Assembly: GCA_050258755.1 (NCBI GenBank)
Contig: JBLMZI010000004.1
Span: 124,001-188,000, forward strand
Direction: 5' to 3'
Length of the DNA stretch: 64,000 nt
Source of the DNA: JBLMZI01 sp050258755
Lineage (GTDB): Bacteria; Bacillota; Syntrophomonadia; Syntrophomonadales; DTU052
Position 1 is the stretch's first letter; every line of letters begins with the position of its first letter. Position numbers and translations under genes: made by a program. Positions 18,858 through 27,705 of the stretch are shown here, one piece after another. The notes below the pieces were generated by a model, which did not search any database, had not been told where the DNA came from, and saw only the letters and a list, made by a program, of their open reading frames with translations.

Positions 18858-20599
18858 TTTTGCTCGCAACGCTCAACTCACAGTATGTCCATTCGAACCT
18901 GGCTGTGCGCTATCTTGCCGGCATACCCCAAACAATGGGACTGCCCGTTCGCCTTTTCGAATTTACCGTAAACGATGATCGGTTCCAGGCCTTGCGGGCC
19001 ATCGCGGACCTTGAACCCGCACTGGTCGGTCTTTCCTGCTACATATGGAATATAGAACCGACCCTGAAACTGGCGCGCGATTTGAAACAAATCCGCCCGG
19101 ACTGCAAAATCCTTCTCGGCGGGCCGGAAGTGTCCTTCGATGCGGATAGGATTCTGGCCGAAGCCCCGTGGATCGATTTCATTATCCGTGGGGAAGGTGA
19201 GGAAACCTTCCGGGAATTTCTAAAACTCGGTCCACTTGAATCGCCTGAAACAATCCCGGGTCTCAGCTGGCGGGATGGTGACCGGATTTACTCAAACCCG
19301 GAACGGCAGCCCATTCAGGATTTCGCATTGGTACCGTCGCCATATTCGGATAATATGGCCCTGGACGGCCGGATTCTCTACTATGAAACATCCCGTGGCT
19401 GTCCGTTTCGCTGTGCTTACTGCATGTCATCGCTGGAACGCACGGTCCGCAATTTCCCACTCGAACGCGTTTTTGCCGAATTGACCCAATTGGCCGCACG
19501 CGGGCCAGGTCAAATCAAATTCGTGGATCGGACCTTCAATAGCCAGCCCGAACGCGCTGCCGCAATCCTGCGCTTTCTGCTCACACTGCCGGGAAACACA
19601 AATTATCACTTTGAAATCAACGGCGATCTGCTCACCGATGAACTGATCGACCTTTTGAACGCCGCGCCCGCTGGCAAGTTTCAGATCGAGGTTGGGGTCC
19701 AATCCACCAATCCCGAGACGCTTCAGGCTGTCGGGCGGCACCAGAACCTGGAACGCCTAGCCGAAAACGTTCAACGGCTTCAGGCGAACGGGACCGTTCA
19801 CATGCACCTCGACCTGATCGCCGGGCTTCCTTACGATGATTTAACGCGCTTTGGCGCAGCCTTTAACCGGGTCTACCAGCTCAAACCGGACCATTTTCAA
19901 CTTGGGTTTTTAAAGCTGCTCAAAGGATCGCCGCTGAGCAGTCAAGTGATTACTGATCCGGCATACGCGAATTATCGGTGCCGGATGGATCCGCCCTATG
20001 AATTTCTGACCAGTCCGTGGCTTTCTTTCAAAGAGGTATCCGGTTTGAAAACCGTGGAGCGCCTGCTCAACCGGTATTATAATTCCGGGGCATTTCCGTT
20101 CAGCCTGTCATTCATCATTCATACCGGTTTTGACGGCGATCCCTTTGCGTTCTATACCGCCTTCGCCGAAATGGCCGAAGCGGAAGGGTGGGCAATTCGA
20201 TCAACCGCCCGAATCAGGCATTATTACGATCTGAATCAGTTTGTTCGCCAATACGGTCTCTCAAACCAGGCCGAAATCCTTGACCTGATTAATTTCGATT
20301 TTGTGCTGACCAACTTCTGGTTAGACCTGCCGTCCGACCTGCGGCCCGGTGCCGCACCGGAACAAGCGCTTCGTAAATACTGGCTGAACCAGGCCAGGGA
20401 GCTGCCGTTCACTGGCAAGCCGGTCCTGACCGCGTCAGGCGGAGGAAAAGACGGCCTGCGGGTCGAATGTTTCGAAAAGGATGTCCTTGGACTGACCGGG
20501 CTTTCGGACGTTGTGCGCAAAGGGCCGGCAGTTATAGCCTTTCAGCGCCAATCGGGCCGTATTCTTGCGCAGTACCTGGACGGGGAGGGGACGGAATGA
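18854..20599 (+). CDS. B12-binding domain radical SAM protein (DUF4080 type)
   Basis: Predicted cobalamin- and SAM-dependent radical enzyme of 581 residues. The N-terminus (about 1-130) has the Rossmann-like B12-binding fold pattern (PALVGLSCYIWNIEPTLKLA, KILLGGPEVSFDA, FIIRGEGEETFREFL). The radical SAM core has the cluster motif CPFRCAYC near residue 185 and IEVGVQSTNPETLQAVGR. The C-terminal region matches the DUF4080 architecture common in clostridia. A longer frame opens at 18806, but the ATG at 18854 is chosen because it gives a 4-base ATGA overlap with the DedA stop and begins directly with the family's MILLATLNSQYVHS. The substrate is unknown. The stop overlaps the next start by 4 bases. 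Confidence 0.9.
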   Translation: MILLATLNSQYVHSNLAVRYLAGIPQTMGLPVRLFEFTVNDDRFQALRAIADLEPALVGLSCYIWNIEPTLKLARDLKQIRPDCKILLGGPEVSFDADRILAEAPWIDFIIRGEGEETFREFLKLGPLESPETIPGLSWRDGDRIYSNPERQPIQDFALVPSPYSDNMALDGRILYYETSRGCPFRCAYCMSSLERTVRNFPLERVFAELTQLAARGPGQIKFVDRTFNSQPERAAAILRFLLTLPGNTNYHFEINGDLLTDELIDLLNAAPAGKFQIEVGVQSTNPETLQAVGRHQNLERLAENVQRLQANGTVHMHLDLIAGLPYDDLTRFGAAFNRVYQLKPDHFQLGFLKLLKGSPLSSQVITDPAYANYRCRMDPPYEFLTSPWLSFKEVSGLKTVERLLNRYYNSGAFPFSLSFIIHTGFDGDPFAFYTAFAEMAEAEGWAIRSTARIRHYYDLNQFVRQYGLSNQAEILDLINFDFVLTNFWLDLPSDLRPGAAPEQALRKYWLNQARELPFTGKPVLTASGGGKDGLRVECFEKDVLGLTGLSDVVRKGPAVIAFQRQSGRILAQYLDGEGTE

Positions 20600-21951
20600 A
20601 CCGAAATACCGTCATTGTAATCGGTCACCGGAATCCGGATCTGGATTCCGTAGCCTCAGCCATTGCTTATGCCAGGCTCAAAAACGATACCGGCGAATAT
20701 GCCGCATCGCCTGGCGTCGCAGGGGATCTGAACCGGGAAACCGCGTTTGTGCTTGAACGGCTCGGGATCGAATCGCCTCGAATCATTCAGGACTTGAAAG
20801 CCCGGGTGGAAGATCTGCTGGACGAAGAACCGTGGCCGGCATTGCGTCCGGAAGCGACCTGCTTTGATGCCGCTGATCTGGTCCGCAGCCGGGGTGTCAA
20901 AACAATTCCGATCTGCGACGCGAAAGGCCGGCTGTTAGGCATTTTGACCGCCGGGGACCTGGCCTTAACCTTTATGAACCACCTGACCCCGGATTTGCCG
21001 GACGCTCAAGCGGCTGGAGCGGTTCGCGCCGTGTGGCAAATGCCGGTGAGCAGTATGATGAAAAAGGATCAACTGCTGACTTTTGACCAATATGACCCGG
21101 TGGACGAGGCTAGGCAGACAATGCTCAAATCCCGGTTCCGCAATTATCCGGTTGTCGATGAGAACAACCGTTTTCTCGGCATGATCTCCCGGTATCACCT
21201 GCTCAATCTGAGCCGGAAAAAGGTCATTCTGGTGGATCATAACGAAAAGAAGCAGTCTCTGGAAGGGATCGAAGAAGCCGAGATCATCGAGATTATTGAC
21301 CATCACCGGCTCGGCGACCTTCAGAGCATCAATCCGATTCTGTTCCGCAACGAACCGATCGGCGCAACCTCAACCCTGGTTTCAGAACTGTACCGCTCTG
21401 CGGGATCGCCGCCGGAAAGACCGGTGGCCGGCCTGCTGCTGGCTGGAATCCTCTCGGATACGATGATCTTTCGATCGCCGACCACCACGAACCGGGACCG
21501 GGCTGCGGCGCAGTGGCTGGCTGAAATCAGCGGGCTCCAAATTGAAAAACTGGGCCGGGATATCGTGCGGGAAGCTTCTCCGGTCGATGTTTCCGATCCG
21601 GTCGGACTGATTACCGGTGATCTGAAGGAATACAGCTTTAATGACGCTAATTTTGCCGTCGCGCAGGTGGAGACGGGCGATATGACACAACTGGAAAACG
21701 ATCTGCCGGCCTTGCGGGAAGCCCTGGAAACCCTGCAAAAAAAACAGGGATTCGATTTGATCTTTTTAATGATTACTGATATATTTATCGGTGGAACAAA
21801 ACTGCTGATCTTTGGCGAACAATCCGCATTCATGCGGGAAGCCATTTCCGGCGGTTTCGAAGCAGAACCTTTTATCGACGGGATGATGTCCCGGAAGAAA
21901 CAGCTGGTTCCCCTGATTTTTCAGGCACTGGCCAGACAGGAACTGATGTAA
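20596..21951 (+). CDS. ppaC: Family II (Mn-dependent) inorganic pyrophosphatase with CBS domains
   Basis: Hydrolyses pyrophosphate to phosphate in the cytoplasm; 451 residues, longer than the roughly 310 of plain PpaC because a regulatory CBS pair is inserted. Family motifs are GHRNPDLDSVASAIAYA at the N-terminus, ILVDHN, EIIDHHRLGD (DHH) near 235, the GATSTLVSELY motif, and a C-terminal DHHA2 domain ending with a conserved SRKKQLVP. The CBS insert (about 65-210, with IPICDAKGRLLGILTAGD and YPVVDENNRFLGMISRYH) usually binds adenine nucleotides. The ATG at 20596 overlaps the previous stop and follows GGGGAGGGG; the upstream extension from 20467 is rejected. The DRTGG domain of some homologues is not apparent. 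Confidence 0.92.
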   Translation: MNRNTVIVIGHRNPDLDSVASAIAYARLKNDTGEYAASPGVAGDLNRETAFVLERLGIESPRIIQDLKARVEDLLDEEPWPALRPEATCFDAADLVRSRGVKTIPICDAKGRLLGILTAGDLALTFMNHLTPDLPDAQAAGAVRAVWQMPVSSMMKKDQLLTFDQYDPVDEARQTMLKSRFRNYPVVDENNRFLGMISRYHLLNLSRKKVILVDHNEKKQSLEGIEEAEIIEIIDHHRLGDLQSINPILFRNEPIGATSTLVSELYRSAGSPPERPVAGLLLAGILSDTMIFRSPTTTNRDRAAAQWLAEISGLQIEKLGRDIVREASPVDVSDPVGLITGDLKEYSFNDANFAVAQVETGDMTQLENDLPALREALETLQKKQGFDLIFLMITDIFIGGTKLLIFGEQSAFMREAISGGFEAEPFIDGMMSRKKQLVPLIFQALARQELM

Positions 21952-21959
21952 CCGCAATT

Positions 21960-22034
21960 GGGGATGTAGCTCAGCGGGAGAGCACTGCGTTCGCAACGCA
22001 GGGGTCGAGGGTTCGAATCCCTTCATCTCCACCA
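21960..22034 (+). tRNA. tRNA-Ala, anticodon CGC
   Basis: A 75-base cloverleaf with encoded CCA. The acceptor stem GGGGATG pairs with CATCTCC and includes the G3-U70 wobble that marks alanine tRNAs. The anticodon arm CTGCG-TTCGCAA-CGCAG gives anticodon CGC, which reads GCG. The T arm GGGTTCGAATCCC is intact. The gene starts 8 bases after the pyrophosphatase stop and is followed by a terminator. Confidence 0.96.
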
Positions 22035-22042
22035 AGGAACGC

Positions 22043-22076
22043 AAAAGCCTGGACTTTTAAAAGTCCAGGCTTTTTT
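22043..22076 (+). terminator. Rho-independent terminator after tRNA-Ala
   Basis: A perfect stem (AAAAGCCTGGACTT against AAGTCCAGGCTTTT) around a TTAA loop, followed by more T. It ends the murB to tRNA unit and could also act on the opposite strand. Confidence 0.9.
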
Positions 22077-22166
22077 GTACAACAAAATCCCTCATCGACC
22101 AACAAATCGCAGATGTATTGTTGACAGGATCAAACACTGGATTGTACCCGGCACAGACAACCCACT

Positions 22167-24026
22167 TTACGACGGTTCCATACAGTACATCGCTTCAATC
22201 TGCTCGTTATAGCGTTCGTCAATGGTCTTACGCTTAAGTTTTTGGGTCGCCGTGAGCTCACCGGTTTCCTGAGTGAATTCGGCGGTGAGCAGGGTAAAGC
22301 GCCGGATTTTTTCCGAGCTGCCTAGATCCTCGGTGTGGGCATCGATTCGCTTGCGGTAGAATGCGATAATCTCTTGATGACGAAGCAATTCATCCATAGC
22401 ACCGTAGGTGATGTTGTGGCGCTGGGCGAAGGCTTTCAGGTTGACGAAGTCCGGGACGATTAAGGCGGTCAGGAAATTGCGGCCTTCGCCGATGACAGCG
22501 CACTGGTCGATGTAAAAATCCTCTTTGAGCAGGTTTTCAATCCGTTGCGGTGCGATGAAATCGTTGTCGGCCGTTTTGATAATATCCTTGATCCGATCAG
22601 TGACCACAAGGTAACCGTTTTCATCAAAATAACCCAAATCGCGGGTTTTTAGGAACCCGTCCGGTGTGATTGTACGAGCGGTCCATTCCGGGTCCAAATA
22701 GTACCGCACCAGCATACTCGGGCTTTTAACCTGAATTTCGCCCTCCTCGGTAATGCGCGCTTCCGTCAGCGGTGTGACCGGGCCGCAGGCGCCAAACTTG
22801 TTTTTCTGCGGGTAGGAGACGGAAACCACAAAGCATTCAGTCAAGCCATAACCCTGCCCGATGAAAACACCGGCTTTATAGAAAAACGCGCCGACATCGG
22901 CTGATACCGCGCTGCCCCCACAGTAGGACGTTTTCAATCGTCCGCCGACAACGGCCCGGATTTTCGATAAGACCATTTTATCCGCCAACTTGAATTGCCA
23001 GTATAACAGCCGGGGAATCGGGCGCTGTTCCTTGTTCAGATCGGCGACTTTGCCGCCGATCTCCAAGGACCAGTTGAAAATGGCCTGCTTGATCGGGGAG
23101 GCATAACCGATGCCCTGCATGATCTTGGAATAGATTCTTTCCCAAATGCGGGGCGCGCTGACCATCCAGTGCGGACGGGACTCGACCAGGAATTGGGGTA
23201 GGGCTTTGAGGTCATGACAGTAATCAATCTGTCCATGAAAGCACAGCACAAAATGACTCCAGGCCCGGTCGAAAACGTGGGATAAAGGCAGAAAAGAAAG
23301 GCTTACGTCGCCCTCTTCAAACGGCGTGTAGTAGGTGGCACTCCAGACCATCGCCAGCCAGTTTTTGTGCGACAGCACAACCCCTTTAGGAATGCCTGCA
23401 GTTCCTGAAGTGTACAGAATGGTGGAAACGTCATTGGGCGTCACACGGCTCAAACGCGTCATCAGTTCCGCCTGCGTTTCCATTCCCGCACGTTTTCCAA
23501 GGGTCATGAAATCGTCGAAGCGCATGACGAACTCGGCGGGTTCGATCACCGTCGTCTGGTCGAACACGACGATTTTCTGAAGGGTGGGGCAATTCCCGTA
23601 GAGACTCAACGCTTTGGTGTACTGCTGGTGATCGCCAACGAAGAGGATTCGGATTTCGGCATGGTTCACAACATATTCAAGTTCACTTGTGGAATTCGTA
23701 GCATAAATCGGCACCGAAACCCCTCGAACCATTGCAATCGCGTAATCGACGAACGCGAATTCGGCGCGGTTGGCGGAAAAGATGCCTATATTTTCGGATT
23801 CCTCGGTATCCCAGGCGAGCAGGCTCAGGGCTGTGTCATCAATCGCGTCGCCAAACTGTTTCCAGGTGAACGAGATCCATTCACCGTACGGTTTATGACG
23901 TACCGCGATTTTTGAATCACCGTGTTTTTGGACCCGGCTGCGGATCATCAGGCCCAAATGCTTTTCCTGGTTGACGAACGCTTCGAATTCCTGGTTCTGC
24001 TTCTGTATTTCTGCGTCTGTCCACAT
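22167..24026 (-). CDS. Long-chain acyl-CoA synthetase (AMP-forming), copy 1
   Basis: Activates fatty acids to acyl-CoA through an acyl-adenylate; 619 residues, the usual size of bacterial FadD15-like long-chain ligases. The AMP-binding signature is ILYTSGTAGIPKGVVLSH near 205-222; its second threonine is alanine where the consensus and the neighbouring copy have TTG. Further motifs are GGSAVSADVGAFF, QGYGLTECF, TRDLGYFDENGYLVVTDRIK and a C-terminal TQKLKRK with the adenylating lysine. It lies directly downstream of copy 2 in the same direction (82 bp gap), so they may be co-transcribed. Both start MWTDAE, which supports this start. Chain-length preference cannot be told. Confidence 0.92.
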   Translation of the reverse strand: MWTDAEIQKQNQEFEAFVNQEKHLGLMIRSRVQKHGDSKIAVRHKPYGEWISFTWKQFGDAIDDTALSLLAWDTEESENIGIFSANRAEFAFVDYAIAMVRGVSVPIYATNSTSELEYVVNHAEIRILFVGDHQQYTKALSLYGNCPTLQKIVVFDQTTVIEPAEFVMRFDDFMTLGKRAGMETQAELMTRLSRVTPNDVSTILYTSGTAGIPKGVVLSHKNWLAMVWSATYYTPFEEGDVSLSFLPLSHVFDRAWSHFVLCFHGQIDYCHDLKALPQFLVESRPHWMVSAPRIWERIYSKIMQGIGYASPIKQAIFNWSLEIGGKVADLNKEQRPIPRLLYWQFKLADKMVLSKIRAVVGGRLKTSYCGGSAVSADVGAFFYKAGVFIGQGYGLTECFVVSVSYPQKNKFGACGPVTPLTEARITEEGEIQVKSPSMLVRYYLDPEWTARTITPDGFLKTRDLGYFDENGYLVVTDRIKDIIKTADNDFIAPQRIENLLKEDFYIDQCAVIGEGRNFLTALIVPDFVNLKAFAQRHNITYGAMDELLRHQEIIAFYRKRIDAHTEDLGSSEKIRRFTLLTAEFTQETGELTATQKLKRKTIDERYNEQIEAMYCMEPS

Positions 24027-24108
24027 AACAACTCCCCCTCTTAGGCACCCGGAACACGCTATGCAGGCATATCTAATTTATAGTGCGGCAGGAAAGCCTC
24101 ATAAAGAA

Positions 24109-25953
24109 CTAATCGGTGTATAAGGCCTCGATTTGATCCCGGTAATGCTCGTAGATGGTTTTGCGCTTCAGTTTCTGAGTCGGGGTGATTTCAGCGTTTT
24201 CCTGAGTGAATTCGGTTGCCAGCAGGGCGAAGCGCTTCACTTTCTCATAGCGGTCCAAATCCAGGGTATGTGCGTCGATGCGCTTCCGAAAGAAGGAAAG
24301 AACCTCCGGGTGACACACCAGTTCTTCCATCGTACTGTAGGGAATGTTTTTCCGCTCAGCGAACATTTTCAGGTTGTCAAAAGCAGGAACGATCAGCGCC
24401 GATACGAAACTGCGCTCATCGCCGAAAACGGCAGCCTGTTCGATGTAGAAATCTTCTTTTAAGAGGGTTTCAATTTGCTGGGGTGCAACATATCTGCCCC
24501 CGCTGGTTTTCATGAGATCCTTGATCCGTTCAGTAATGACAATGAATCCGTTTTCGTCAAACCGTCCAATGTCGCCGGTTTTGAAATATCCATCATCGGT
24601 CAAGGCGTCGGCGGTCAGTTCCGGATCATTGTAATACCGCAGCATCATACTTGGCCCTTTGGCCTGAATTTCGCCACTCTCGGAAATGCGGGCTTCCATG
24701 AGTGGAACCACCGGGCCGCAGGAACCGAACCGGTTCTGCTGCGGATTGGAAACACAGATCGGGAAACACTCGGTTAAACCATATCCCTGAAGGATGAAAA
24801 CGCCCGCTTTGAAAAAGAACTCGGCGATATCAGCCGACAAGGCACTGCCGCCACAGTGATAGACCTTGGTGCGCCCGCCAAAGATGGCCCGTATTTTCGA
24901 TAAAACCAGCTTGTCAGCCAGTTTGTACTTGAATGCAAGCAGCAGGGGAATCGGCTTTTGATTCTTCTTCAAGACACCGGCTGTTTTGCCGATATCCATC
25001 GCCCATCTGAAAATGGCCTGTTTTTGAGGGGATGCGTGACTGATTTCCTCAAGCAGCCGGGAATGGACCTTTTCCCAAATTCGGGGGACGCTGGTCATGA
25101 AGTGCGGTCGGCTTTCCAACAGAAATACGGGAAGGGCTTTGGAATCATGACAGAAATCCACCTGCCCGCTGCTGTACAGCACATAATAGCTCCAGGCGCG
25201 TTCAAACACATGGGACAAGGGGAGAACAGCGAGGCTCACATCGGATTCGGCAACCGGGGAGTTGTATCCGGTGCCGAAAAACATGGCGAGCCAGTTTTGG
25301 TGGGAAAGCACAACGCCTTTGGGGACGCCGGTCGTACCCGAAGTATACAGGATGGAAGCGACATCAGCCGAGGTCACCCGGCTGAGACGTTCCTGCAGCA
25401 TGGCAACCCGCCCGGTGATACTTCCCATCGCCATGAAATCATCAAACCGCATCACGTGTTCCGCCGGCTCAATCGAGACCGTCCGGTCGAACACAACGAT
25501 TTTCTTCAGGGTCGGGCAAATGCCGTAAAGGCTTAATGCCTTCTCGTATTGCTCCCGGTCCCCGACAAAAAGGATTCTGATTTCGGCATGATTCACAATA
25601 TAGGTCAGTTCTTTGGCGGTATTTGTGGCATAGACCGGCACCGAGACGGCGCGTACCATGTAAGTGGCATAATCTACGATCGCCCATTCGGCACGGTTGG
25701 CAGCAAAGATTCCGATATTTTCAAATTCCTCGGTATTCCAGGCCAGCAGCCCAAGCGCGGAAGCGTCGATCGCATTGCCAAACTGTTTCCAGGTATAGGC
25801 GATCCAATCGCTGTAGGGCTTGTGCCGGACGGCAATCTTCGAATCCCCATATTGAGCAACCCGACGTCGAATCATAAGGCCGAGGTGCTTTTCCCGCTCC
25901 AATAATGCGTCAAACGCCTGATTGTGCCTGTGTCGTTCCGCATCCGTCCACAT
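24109..25953 (-). CDS. Long-chain acyl-CoA synthetase (AMP-forming), copy 2
   Basis: Paralogue of copy 1, 614 residues. It has the canonical signature YTSGTTGVPKGVVLSH, then GGSALSADIAEFF, QGYGLTECF, KTGDIGRFDENGFIVITERIK and TPTQKLKRK. A longer frame starts at 25989, but the ATG at 25953 is chosen because the protein then begins MWTDAE exactly as copy 1 does. Together with copy 1, the nearby thioesterase and the acyl-CoA dehydrogenase/etf locus about 25 kb away, it suggests the cell uses or re-activates fatty acids. It is first in the pair, so the promoter should lie in the 412-bp gap before the thioesterase gene. Confidence 0.92.
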   Translation of the reverse strand: MWTDAERHRHNQAFDALLEREKHLGLMIRRRVAQYGDSKIAVRHKPYSDWIAYTWKQFGNAIDASALGLLAWNTEEFENIGIFAANRAEWAIVDYATYMVRAVSVPVYATNTAKELTYIVNHAEIRILFVGDREQYEKALSLYGICPTLKKIVVFDRTVSIEPAEHVMRFDDFMAMGSITGRVAMLQERLSRVTSADVASILYTSGTTGVPKGVVLSHQNWLAMFFGTGYNSPVAESDVSLAVLPLSHVFERAWSYYVLYSSGQVDFCHDSKALPVFLLESRPHFMTSVPRIWEKVHSRLLEEISHASPQKQAIFRWAMDIGKTAGVLKKNQKPIPLLLAFKYKLADKLVLSKIRAIFGGRTKVYHCGGSALSADIAEFFFKAGVFILQGYGLTECFPICVSNPQQNRFGSCGPVVPLMEARISESGEIQAKGPSMMLRYYNDPELTADALTDDGYFKTGDIGRFDENGFIVITERIKDLMKTSGGRYVAPQQIETLLKEDFYIEQAAVFGDERSFVSALIVPAFDNLKMFAERKNIPYSTMEELVCHPEVLSFFRKRIDAHTLDLDRYEKVKRFALLATEFTQENAEITPTQKLKRKTIYEHYRDQIEALYTD

Positions 25954-26365
25954 GAGATGAATGCCCCTTTCCCGACTGTGTACGACCATTCCCTGTCTGA
26001 AGCCAAGCCCGACAAATCGGGATCAATCGATTATACGAAGTATTTCCGCAACAAGACAAAAAAGTCCTTTTTGTGAGGAAATATTCCTGGCACTATCGAT
26101 CAAAAAAACTGCTGGGCAACCATCAATATCTGGTAAAAACAGCGATAATGATCGAATATCGTGGGAAATGTAGTGTATATTCTACACAAAACGCGCAGAA
26201 CGCGCGCGTGATCGGGGTCAATCCCTTCGGCGGATCGTGAGTTGGCAGCAGGGCAATTCACGGGTTGCCGCTCCTGATAGGCTGCGATATTCTGAAAAGA
26301 GAGAGAAAAACGATACCGTCCCATGATGCTAAAGCTGACGATCGTATAATGAGGAGGCGTTTTCT
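25954..26365. other. Intergenic region between divergent acyl-CoA ligase and thioesterase genes
   Basis: No gene is seen in these 412 bp. Two inverted repeats are visible. One at 26041-26083 has outer arms TATTTCC/GGAAATA and inner arms ACAAAAA/TTTTTGT. The other at 26169-26186 has arms TGTAG/CTACA around an AT-rich centre. Either could be a regulator site or hairpin. A TATAAT at 26345-26350 is too close to the GTG start to be a convincing promoter. Confidence 0.5.
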
Positions 26366-27295
26366 GTGACCGCACACGGACAATGGGCGGCTGCTCCCGG
26401 CGAGCCCATTCTCGCTGAATTTCCCAACCTGATTCTGCTTCGCAAGGGTACTGTGCAGGACAAATACCTGTTTCTCGTCCATCCCGGAAGTGGGGAACTT
26501 GACGGTTACCTCGGTTTCAGCCGTTTGTTGGACGAACAATTCACGGTTGTGGGCATCCGTGCCCACCGTGAGCCAGGGCTGGCGCCGCGTGTCACCACCA
26601 TCGCAGAAATGGCTCGGGAATACGCGGGGATGATCCAGCGACTGCAGCCGCATGGGATCATTAATCTGGCAGGGTGGTGTTTTGGCGGGACGGTAGCTGC
26701 TGAAATTGCGATGCAGTTTGAAAGCGCCGGGCGTCTGATCGGGCGGTTAGGCGTGATTAACACCGGAACGCCGACACCGGGAGAGCGTGATAACTGGCAA
26801 CCGCTTAGTCTGGCAACAGAACGGGCGCTGGTGGAGGCCCATAGTGCGCAAATGCTGGCATATCTGGACCAGGCGGCCGACATGGAAAGCTTTTGGCAGA
26901 CGATTGCGGGGTTGGTGAATGCCGATATTGCCCGTGCGGTGATTCCATCACTGCCAGCCCGGGCCATTCCCCGCATTCAGGAACTCGAGGTCGGAGACAT
27001 TATTTATTATCTCAACACGGTGCGGTCGTTTATGAATGCCCAGGCCGGTTACTCTCCGAAAAGCCGGCTGCAAACCCGGGTATTTTTTATTGAAGCCGAG
27101 GACGACCGCGAACTGATTCCGGATAAAGCAGCCAACCGGCAGCGCTGGCAGGCGATCTGTTCACAACCGATCCGGTTCTACCGGACCGCGGGAGATCATT
27201 TCAACATGTTCAGACCCCCTCGGGTTGAAGAACTCGCGAAGGCGTTTAACCGCGCATTCCATGAATCTTCCGCCCCTACAGACAAGATTGAATAA
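26366..27295 (+). CDS. Stand-alone thioesterase-domain protein with Cys nucleophile
   Basis: Alpha/beta-hydrolase of the thioesterase family that releases products in non-ribosomal peptide and polyketide synthesis; 309 residues. Seen are LFLVHPGSGELDGY (oxyanion region), the nucleophile elbow NLAGWCFGGTVAAEIA near residue 110 with Cys in place of the common Ser (GWSxGG), an acidic residue in FFIEAEDD, and the final histidine in TAGDHFNMF. Cysteine at this position is known in some NRPS thioesterases. No peptide or polyketide synthase is in the window, so its acyl substrate is unknown. Translation probably starts at the GTG preceded by GAGGAGG. It is divergent from the acyl-CoA ligases, and a terminator follows about 110 bp downstream. 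Confidence 0.8.
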   Translation: MTAHGQWAAAPGEPILAEFPNLILLRKGTVQDKYLFLVHPGSGELDGYLGFSRLLDEQFTVVGIRAHREPGLAPRVTTIAEMAREYAGMIQRLQPHGIINLAGWCFGGTVAAEIAMQFESAGRLIGRLGVINTGTPTPGERDNWQPLSLATERALVEAHSAQMLAYLDQAADMESFWQTIAGLVNADIARAVIPSLPARAIPRIQELEVGDIIYYLNTVRSFMNAQAGYSPKSRLQTRVFFIEAEDDRELIPDKAANRQRWQAICSQPIRFYRTAGDHFNMFRPPRVEELAKAFNRAFHESSAPTDKIE

Positions 27296-27402
27296 CGCTC
27301 TTTTCAATGTTGTTTCAACAGGCAAGCCGTACGTATTATGAAGCCTTACCGCAACCCCGCCTTCTGCCGACGAATGAAACCGGATCAGAACGCGGTAAAG
27401 TC

Positions 27403-27433
27403 AAAGCCGTCCGAAAAACCGGGCGGCTTTTTT
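27403..27433 (+). terminator. Rho-independent terminator of the thioesterase gene
   Basis: The stem AAAGCCGTCC pairs with GGGCGGCTTT (one G-T pair) around an 8-base loop, followed by T residues. Confidence 0.8.
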
Positions 27434-27705
27434 GTGGCGGAATGAATCCTCGGAAACAATTAATCGGGTCACTAATAAATGCTCATAATAACGTATAATA
27501 TACCACATCTGTCATTCGGCCGCTTAATTCCTGAGCAGCCAAATAACCAACAATAATACGAATATGATCATGTTTGTAGACAAGGCAGGCAGTCTAAATT
27601 GGACAAATGGAATTGAATAAATATAATAAATATTATTGATAACAAAACCACATATGTGGTACTTTCTGTAAGGCGATTAATACTTGGGCGGAGGATTGTG
27701 CGGGG
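27434..27705 (+). promoter_or_regulatory. AT-rich upstream region of the sensor kinase with a 14-bp palindrome
   Basis: Non-coding and markedly AT-rich. It contains the perfect palindrome ACCACATATGTGGT at 27647-27660, about 45 bp before the kinase start, and AT-rich -10-like sequence just before it. The palindrome has the form of a dimeric regulator site; which protein binds is unknown. Confidence 0.45.

Noticed and set aside
21766..22044. Minus-strand open frame translating to the KGFEPSTPALRTQCSPAELH-type peptide
   Set aside because: This is the well-known false protein read from the antisense strand of a tRNA-Ala gene.
24958..25536. Plus-strand open frames opposite acyl-CoA ligase copy 2
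   Set aside because: They are antisense shadows of a gene with complete AMP-ligase motifs.
26366..27295. Non-ribosomal peptide gene cluster
   Set aside because: Only a single thioesterase is present; there are no condensation, adenylation or carrier domains nearby.
27307..27498. A 63-codon plus-strand frame after the thioesterase gene
   Set aside because: It runs through a clear terminator hairpin and has no ribosome site or protein-like pattern.
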